A stretch of DNA of 9,146 nt from an uncultured Lachnospiraceae bacterium (GTDB lineage: Bacteria > Bacillota > Clostridia > Lachnospirales > Lachnospiraceae). Positions 5,341 through 9,146 of the stretch are shown piece after piece (positions within the stretch are counted from its first letter, which is position 1; every line of letters starts with the position of its first letter). The notes beneath the pieces are model-generated. The model was not told the DNA's origin, made no database searches, and worked only from the letters and a program-made list of their open reading frames with translations. Location of the stretch: the NCBI GenBank assembly GCA_958402795.1, contig CATXUX010000066.1:1-9146 (forward strand), in the 5' to 3' direction. The position numbers were made by a program, and so were the translations under genes.

Positions 5341-6188
5341 CTTCCCCATAAACTTAAATACCCATCCATAGAATGTGCCGCTTGGGTTTACTTTGATTGT
5401 TGCTATAAAACGATCCTTATCATAGGTTCGCACAGGGACATTCTCTCCGTAATGGTCAATGATAACACGCATAAGCTCGTTATCACACTGCAGCTCAACA
5501 TCCAGTGTGCCCTCCGAGGCAAACATATCAATCATTGTGTTTGTGTATGCAGCCACATCAAAATTTTCAAGCTGAGCAAACTCTGTTGATAAGACCTCAA
5601 CGCCTGCCAGACGATCTACACGGAAGTGGGCAACTCTGTTATGCTTATGTGAGTAGCCAATCAAGTATAATGGTCACGTTTCAGGATTTTTTCTTTTGTC
5701 TGAGTGTATTCATAGTATTGGAATTCGATTTGACGATGCTCCAAGATAGCAGAATGAATACTGTCGATTATGTAGTAGACTTTTTCATTTCCTGGTTTTA
5801 CACGGCTGGATAAGCTGGCGAGCCCCTTGAGCTGTTCTGCCTGATGGATACTCGTCAAACACCCCAGCTTCTGTACCAGAGCCTCCGATTTTTTCGCAGA
5901 AATGATTTTGGAAGAAGCCACCGCATCTGCCAGCATTTTTAATTCCGGGTATTCAAAAAGCCTGCTTCCAATGAAATACTGATTTTGTGTACTTTTGACT
6001 ATCACAATATCAAACCTAGCCGTAATCAAAGCGTTCAAATCAGCATAGACCGTTTAGCGCACTGCCTGAATGCCTCATTTTTTCAAGTAAGCAGTAATAT
6101 CTGTAACAGTAGCAGGATGGTTTTCATCTGTATGCTGATAAAGATAGCGAAGCATTTCAACAACTCTGATATTGCCTTGGCTTTGCAT
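5338..6188 (-). pseudogene. WYL-domain transcriptional regulator, multiply inactivated
   Basis: ATG 6188 has a near-perfect AAAGGAGGTG 6 bases upstream. The frame reads MQSQGNIRVVEMLRYLYQHT and continues as a DeoR/HTH-11-type helix-turn-helix to YLKK. It then meets an in-frame TGA (family members usually read KKxGI) and a TAA at the TVYADLNAL region. The middle part (QNQYFIGSRLFE, AKKSEALVQKLG, LTSIHQAEQLKG) is typical of YafY-like WYL regulators. Near 5660-5690 about 16 codons are missing between EKILKRD and YLIGYSHKH, and the frame shifts. The WYL ligand-binding part resumes through AHFRVDRL and SGTFYGWVFKFMGKI, and is cut at about 5338 by the IS remnant. Such proteins normally regulate neighbouring genes in response to a nucleotide-type ligand. 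This copy cannot make a full product. Its 33-base gap suggests it once closed the upstream operon. Confidence 0.85.
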
Positions 6189-6221
6189 GGTTCCCACCTC
6201 CTTTGCTGGTATGATAAAAAG

Positions 6222-7100
6222 TCAGCGTCCTCCCGAGGCATATTTCCCCATGTTGATGTCCAGCACCCCTCTGGGTGGCTGAATCAGAGCATCCTCATAT
6301 TGGCACTTCCACTGAATCTCCCGACACATCTGGCCATCCGCCACGCCGTCTATGGTTTCACCATCCTTAATGGGGTTATCATGTTCCAGAATGTAGGACG
6401 CCACATTGTAGGCATGGTTTACCACCCAATTTGGGTCCATGTCGTGGAAGTGGTACTGGAGATCCGGCAAAAACAGGGTGCTCATGCCCACCGTGTCGAT
6501 GAGCATATCCTCCGTACCCTCAATGTTGAAGAATCGGACATTGACGCCAAAGCGGATGAACCGATCCGGGCCCTCAATCTGATGGGAGCGCACATCCTCT
6601 GCCAGAAACAGCTTGCCGCAGTTCTGGAAATAGAATGCTTCGCATGAGGGGTACAGCTCCGCCAGAGCCTCCAAGAAGTCGGCGTCCAGGTTGGCCCGCT
6701 CCAGCGCCGGAAGCGCCGCAGCCAGCATATCGGTGGCCACCACCTGATACCGGCACTCCCGGAAAATCCGCTCTCGGTCCTTCTGGCAGTCCCACATCTG
6801 ACTCAACAAAAAGGCATCAAAGCCTTTGCCCTTGAACTTGTCGCATTTCATCACCATCAGCTGTACCGGGCACTTGCCGTCCTGAAATTCCGCTATATGA
6901 TCCAGAGCGGCAAAGCCAGCCATTTTCTTATCATAACAGAAGCACTCTGTTGCTCCGATGTGTTTCCCCATTACGGCAGTCATTTTCTCTTTGTCCGGCA
7001 TGGGCACCGGTTCTTTGAACAGCATTTGTATGAGATAGGGGCCTCCGGGCTGGGGGCCTTTTTTGTCATCCAGGTTTTGCTGGAATACTTTATTGCTCAT
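6222..7100 (-). CDS. DUF4261 domain protein
   Basis: 292 aa from ATG 7100, chosen for AGGAGGTGG 7 bases upstream. The longer frame to 7334 runs back through the preceding gene and is not real. The order of blocks fits DUF4261: GPYLIQMLFKEPVPMPDKEK near the N-terminus, a central mixed region with PALERANLDADFLEALAELYPSC, and a C-terminal block with NIEGTEDMLIDTVGMSTLFLPDLQ at about 200-223, followed by WVVNHAYNVASYILE and IKDGETIDG. No signal peptide or membrane span is seen, so it is cytosolic. The molecular role of the family is unknown. Its members often sit among genes for polymorphic-toxin immunity proteins, which fits the barstar gene in the same operon. It is the last intact gene before the WYL relic and follows its neighbour by 28 bases. 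Confidence 0.7.
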   Translation of the reverse strand: MSNKVFQQNLDDKKGPQPGGPYLIQMLFKEPVPMPDKEKMTAVMGKHIGATECFCYDKKMAGFAALDHIAEFQDGKCPVQLMVMKCDKFKGKGFDAFLLSQMWDCQKDRERIFRECRYQVVATDMLAAALPALERANLDADFLEALAELYPSCEAFYFQNCGKLFLAEDVRSHQIEGPDRFIRFGVNVRFFNIEGTEDMLIDTVGMSTLFLPDLQYHFHDMDPNWVVNHAYNVASYILEHDNPIKDGETIDGVADGQMCREIQWKCQYEDALIQPPRGVLDINMGKYASGGR

Positions 7101-7128
7101 TTGGTCTCCACCTCCTGACGAATCCTCT

Positions 7129-7908
7129 TTAATAATCAAGCAGGATGGGCACCTGCTGTTCCTCGGCAAACCGCATGGCCTGCCAGAACATGGAGAAGGC
7201 AAACTTGGCCAGGGATTGTGTGTCATACTGGGTGTGTTCCGGGATGTCCGCCTTGCTGTACTGCCCATTCGGGCCCACTGTGCCGTCTGCCGGGTATCCC
7301 TCCGTGTCTGCCCAGCCAAGGATGGTGTCCTCATCGGCCTGCCATGCCAGCTGGTTCAGTTTTTCCAGCTCCTTCCGCAGTCCGCCCAGGGTGGCGATCA
7401 TCGCCTGATTATCGGTGGGCAGAGGCGCCTGGAAGAAGAAGGCATCCGCCAGAGGCAGCCACCAGGTAACTCCGCGGAACAAGGACCACACCCGCTCCTC
7501 GTCCGATGCAAGACGGACGACCAGAGGATGCTCCCCGAAGTTCCAGTCCTTCTCCACAGTGGAAGGCACCGGCTCATTGTATGTATGGCAGGCGGCCACC
7601 AGCAGCATAGCGCCGAAGGCATCCCAATCCGGCTTGTCGGTGTAATAGGGCTTCTCATTATCCTCCGGCCAGGGAGCATAGGGAAGCTGGCCCGGCTGAG
7701 AAATGGCGCTCAAGATCTGATCCCGCCAGTTCTCCACCACCGCCTGGACCTCAGCCGGGGACATTTCTTCCTCGTTATCAGCAGCTTCTCCATCCGGCGT
7801 GATTTTTTGAAAGCCCCATCCATTTTCCTCCGCCCACTGCTGAACAACAGTTTTCCAGTTGTGAGAATAGTATCGGGTCAGTGTTCCGGCGTAGATGTCA
7901 AGTCCCAT
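7129..7908 (-). CDS. Conserved-looking cytosolic protein with MGLDIYAGTLTRYY N-terminus, unknown function
   Basis: 259 aa, preceded by AAGGAGGT 6 bases from the ATG. The protein is acidic, rich in Trp and other aromatics, and has no signal peptide or membrane segment. Visible blocks are the N-terminal MGLDIYAGTLTRYY, PYYTDKPDWDAFGAMLLVAACHTY at about 87-110, PLVVRLASDEERVWSLF, and a C-terminal helical part (TQSLAKFAFSMFWQAMRFAEE). I do not recognise a named family, though the N-terminal motif has the look of a conserved one. It lies 24 bases after the barstar gene and 28 bases before the DUF4261 gene, with strong ribosome binding sites at each start. The set may be expressed together. Given the neighbours, an immunity-type role is a guess and no more. 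Confidence 0.75.
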   Translation of the reverse strand: MGLDIYAGTLTRYYSHNWKTVVQQWAEENGWGFQKITPDGEAADNEEEMSPAEVQAVVENWRDQILSAISQPGQLPYAPWPEDNEKPYYTDKPDWDAFGAMLLVAACHTYNEPVPSTVEKDWNFGEHPLVVRLASDEERVWSLFRGVTWWLPLADAFFFQAPLPTDNQAMIATLGGLRKELEKLNQLAWQADEDTILGWADTEGYPADGTVGPNGQYSKADIPEHTQYDTQSLAKFAFSMFWQAMRFAEEQQVPILLDY

Positions 7909-7932
7909 AGTGATACCTCCTTTTTTGCTTGG

Positions 7933-8238
7933 TCAAAGCCGTTCCAGGGTACAGTCGTGCCCGGAATGGTCCGTATCCAAGATGATTTCCACAATGGTGT
8001 CCATAGTCTCTTTCCCGAGATTACGGACGCTTTTTTCATAGGCCAGCCACTGGATGTGGATGGGTTGTCCATACTCATGCCGCCCAAAACCGCCCCGGAG
8101 AATATCGTTGAAAGCGTTCAGGTTCCGACCGATCTTCCAGTCCAAACCGAATGTAAATACCCGCTCCACTTCGTCATAAAACCCGGCCATGTTAGAAAAG
8201 CGGCGGCCGTCGATGGTGAACACCTCTCTTATGTCCAT
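7933..8238 (-). CDS. Barstar-family ribonuclease inhibitor
   Basis: 101 aa, close to the ~90 aa of barstar. The fold pattern is present: FTIDGRRFSNMAGFYDEVER (strand and first helix), then GRNLNAFNDILRG at residues 37-49, the hallmark G-NL-A--D-L-G helix of the family, and IHIQWLAYEKS (strand and helix), ending in VEIILD. In barstar this helix and the loop before it plug the active site of barnase using Asp35 and Asp39. Here the Asp39 position is kept (D45), but the Asp35 position is Asn (N41). The protein is cytosolic and would neutralise a barnase-like RNase. The start is ATG 8238 with AAAGGAG 8 bases upstream, and it overlaps the stop of the preceding gene by 10 bases, which implies translational coupling. 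No RNase toxin is visible in the window. Confidence 0.82.
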   Translation of the reverse strand: MDIREVFTIDGRRFSNMAGFYDEVERVFTFGLDWKIGRNLNAFNDILRGGFGRHEYGQPIHIQWLAYEKSVRNLGKETMDTIVEIILDTDHSGHDCTLERL

Positions 8239-8585
8239 ATAAACGGCTCCTTTAAGTGGTATTTCTCCATGATCTTATTTTCCAGAGTTTCATAGGCATC
8301 CATATCCTCTGGCTGCGCTGGAATACCCTTGTCCCCCAACCAGTAACCGTTCCCATAGTAAAAAAACATAGCCCAGTAATAAGGCAAGTCATGGCTGAAT
8401 ATCGCCACTCCCAAGGCATCGGTCACTGGCTCTGCCAGCGGTGAGCGTTCCACGATCTGGGAGGCTTCCTCATAGGAGATCCCCACCAGTTCCACCAGCA
8501 GGCGCTTCACCAATTCGCAGAAGCTGTACTGGTTGAATATGACCTGACCATCCTCATCTTTGAACACAAGTCCATCTCTCACCAT
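8229..8585 (-). CDS. Small cytosolic protein, possible immunity-type, unknown family
   Basis: 118 aa from ATG 8585, with GGAGA about 8 bases upstream. It appears helical, with LVKRLLVELVGISYEEASQIVE at about residues 25-46, then SPLAEPVTDALGVAIFSHDLPYYWAMFFYYGN at 48-79 and an acidic C-terminal helix. The aromatic cluster YYWAMFFYYG is too polar-flanked and short to be a confident membrane span. I cannot name the family. Its stop overlaps the barstar start by 10 bases, so the two genes are translationally coupled and probably function in the same process. By analogy with immunity arrays it may inhibit a toxin, but no sequence motif shows this. Confidence 0.72.
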   Translation of the reverse strand: MVRDGLVFKDEDGQVIFNQYSFCELVKRLLVELVGISYEEASQIVERSPLAEPVTDALGVAIFSHDLPYYWAMFFYYGNGYWLGDKGIPAQPEDMDAYETLENKIMEKYHLKEPFIWT

Positions 8586-8636
8586 GGTATTTCTCTCCGT
8601 TTCTTAACCTGCATCCTTGGCTTGGGCATAGTCTCG

Positions 8637-8996
8637 TCAAGTCATTTCATACAGTAGGGCAATGTCGCCCCGCACCAGTTCCAGATGGGAGCGCAGCGTT
8701 TCAAGCCCGCTTTGCACCGCCTCGGTGGGCAGATCCCAGTCTGGGGCAATTTCAGCGGCCAGCTCCGGGAGGTCCTGCTCCCGCAGGGCTGCCAGCACAT
8801 TAGACGCCAACTCTCCCTTCAGCAGAGCGCAGTCCAGGGTGTCCTCCGCCTGGGGAGCAGGAAAACGGACATCCAGATCCAGCTCGCTCTCACACCAATC
8901 CCAGATGGCCATATAGACCGCGCCGGAGCAGTCACCGTTGGACAGTTCCTGCCGCTGGCCGTCTTTGAGTAGATAAAAGGATGCGATCTGTGACAT
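8637..8996 (-). CDS. Small acidic cytosolic protein, unknown function
   Basis: 119 aa from ATG 8996, with AGGAGG 7 bases upstream. The protein is acidic and leucine-rich. Blocks are ASFYLLKDGQRQELSNGDCS, then AVYMAIWDWCESELDLD at about 26-42, and helical segments to the end (LETLRSHLELVRGDIALLYEM). No signal peptide, membrane span or catalytic motif is seen. The family is not recognised. After the TGA stop the same frame continues for ten sensible codons (RDYAQAKDAG) before TAA at 8604-8606, so the gene may once have been longer. It follows the partial gene upstream by 18 bases and precedes the 8229-8585 gene by 51 bases, as part of one operon. Confidence 0.72.
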   Translation of the reverse strand: MSQIASFYLLKDGQRQELSNGDCSGAVYMAIWDWCESELDLDVRFPAPQAEDTLDCALLKGELASNVLAALREQDLPELAAEIAPDWDLPTEAVQSGLETLRSHLELVRGDIALLYEMT

Positions 8997-9014
8997 GGTG
9001 GTTCCTCCTGTATG

Positions 9015-9146
9015 TTATTCTTTTTCCATCAGCCCTTCTGCCTGCATCCGGATCACATAGAAGGCCCGCACCCAGTCCAGCCCCTGCTCCATGGAGTCCT
9101 CCAAAGCCAGCAGGCGGCGCTTTCCCAGCCTGCGGTCCAGAAGGGC
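9015..9146 (-). CDS. C-terminal end of a gene, SF0329-like (5' part outside window)
   Basis: 43 residues plus the TAA stop are visible, running in from the window edge. The sequence ALLDRRLGKRRLLALEDSME, followed by DWVRAFYVIRMQAEGL, resembles the C-terminus of SF0329-type bacterial proteins, in which a DRR-GKR motif is followed by an FY-LR-xAEG-like end. This is recalled from memory and rests on a short tail, so it is tentative. The gene is the most upstream one seen of the right-hand operon and ends 18 bases before the next start. Its function is unknown. Confidence 0.45.
   Translation of the reverse strand, partial: ALLDRRLGKRRLLALEDSMEQGLDWVRAFYVIRMQAEGLMEKE

Noticed and set aside
7101..7334. 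N-terminal extension of the DUF4261 gene to 7334
   Set aside because: It would overlap the preceding gene by about 200 bases, and the strong AGGAGGTGG site sits before ATG 7100.
7063..8295. Very long plus-strand open frame of 410 codons
   Set aside because: It lies antisense to the barstar-family gene, the 259-aa protein and the start of the DUF4261 gene, each with its own strong ribosome binding site. It is an artefact of GC-rich codon use.

Overview
The window reads as part of a mobile element or plasmid-like region from a low- to mid-GC Firmicute, most likely a gut Clostridia or Lachnospiraceae-type genome. The grounds are strong AGGAGG-type ribosome binding sites, tightly packed genes, a WYL-type regulator relic and small-protein families common in that group. 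This is judged from the sequence alone, without any search. Every convincing gene lies on the minus strand, so transcription runs from high to low coordinates. The one exception is a short transposase remnant on the plus strand.

Left part (1-2155): an accessory cluster. In transcription order it holds a lipoprotein with a DUF5301-like domain, a DUF3221/YobA-like gene broken by one missing G, two small membrane proteins, and the start of a single-membrane-span protein carrying the GGADGPTSIF motif of Na+-translocating decarboxylase beta subunits. These look like envelope-associated cargo. No joint function can be demonstrated.

Centre (2296-4868): a replication module. A probable replication initiator (312 aa, winged-helix-like C-terminus) ends inside the first of four exact-period 22-bp iterons. 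An approximately 415-base non-coding stretch follows, with a DnaA-box-like site, several inverted repeats and a strong three-part stem-loop, then a promoter and a DnaB-type helicase lacking the N-terminal domain. Rep, iterons, structured DNA and helicase loader or helicase together suggest an autonomously replicating element such as a plasmid or an integrative element with its own origin. A terminator at 4821-4868 separates the module from the next region.

Relic zone (4935-6188): the 3' end of an unidentified gene, the 5' end of an insertion-sequence transposase on the plus strand, and a WYL-family regulator pseudogene with two in-frame stops, an internal deletion and a lost C-terminus.

Right part (6222-9146): a compact minus-strand operon of six cytosolic proteins. 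It contains a barstar-family RNase inhibitor, a DUF4261 protein, three conserved-looking proteins of unknown function and the tail of another gene. This resembles the immunity-gene arrays that accompany polymorphic toxins, although no toxin is visible here.
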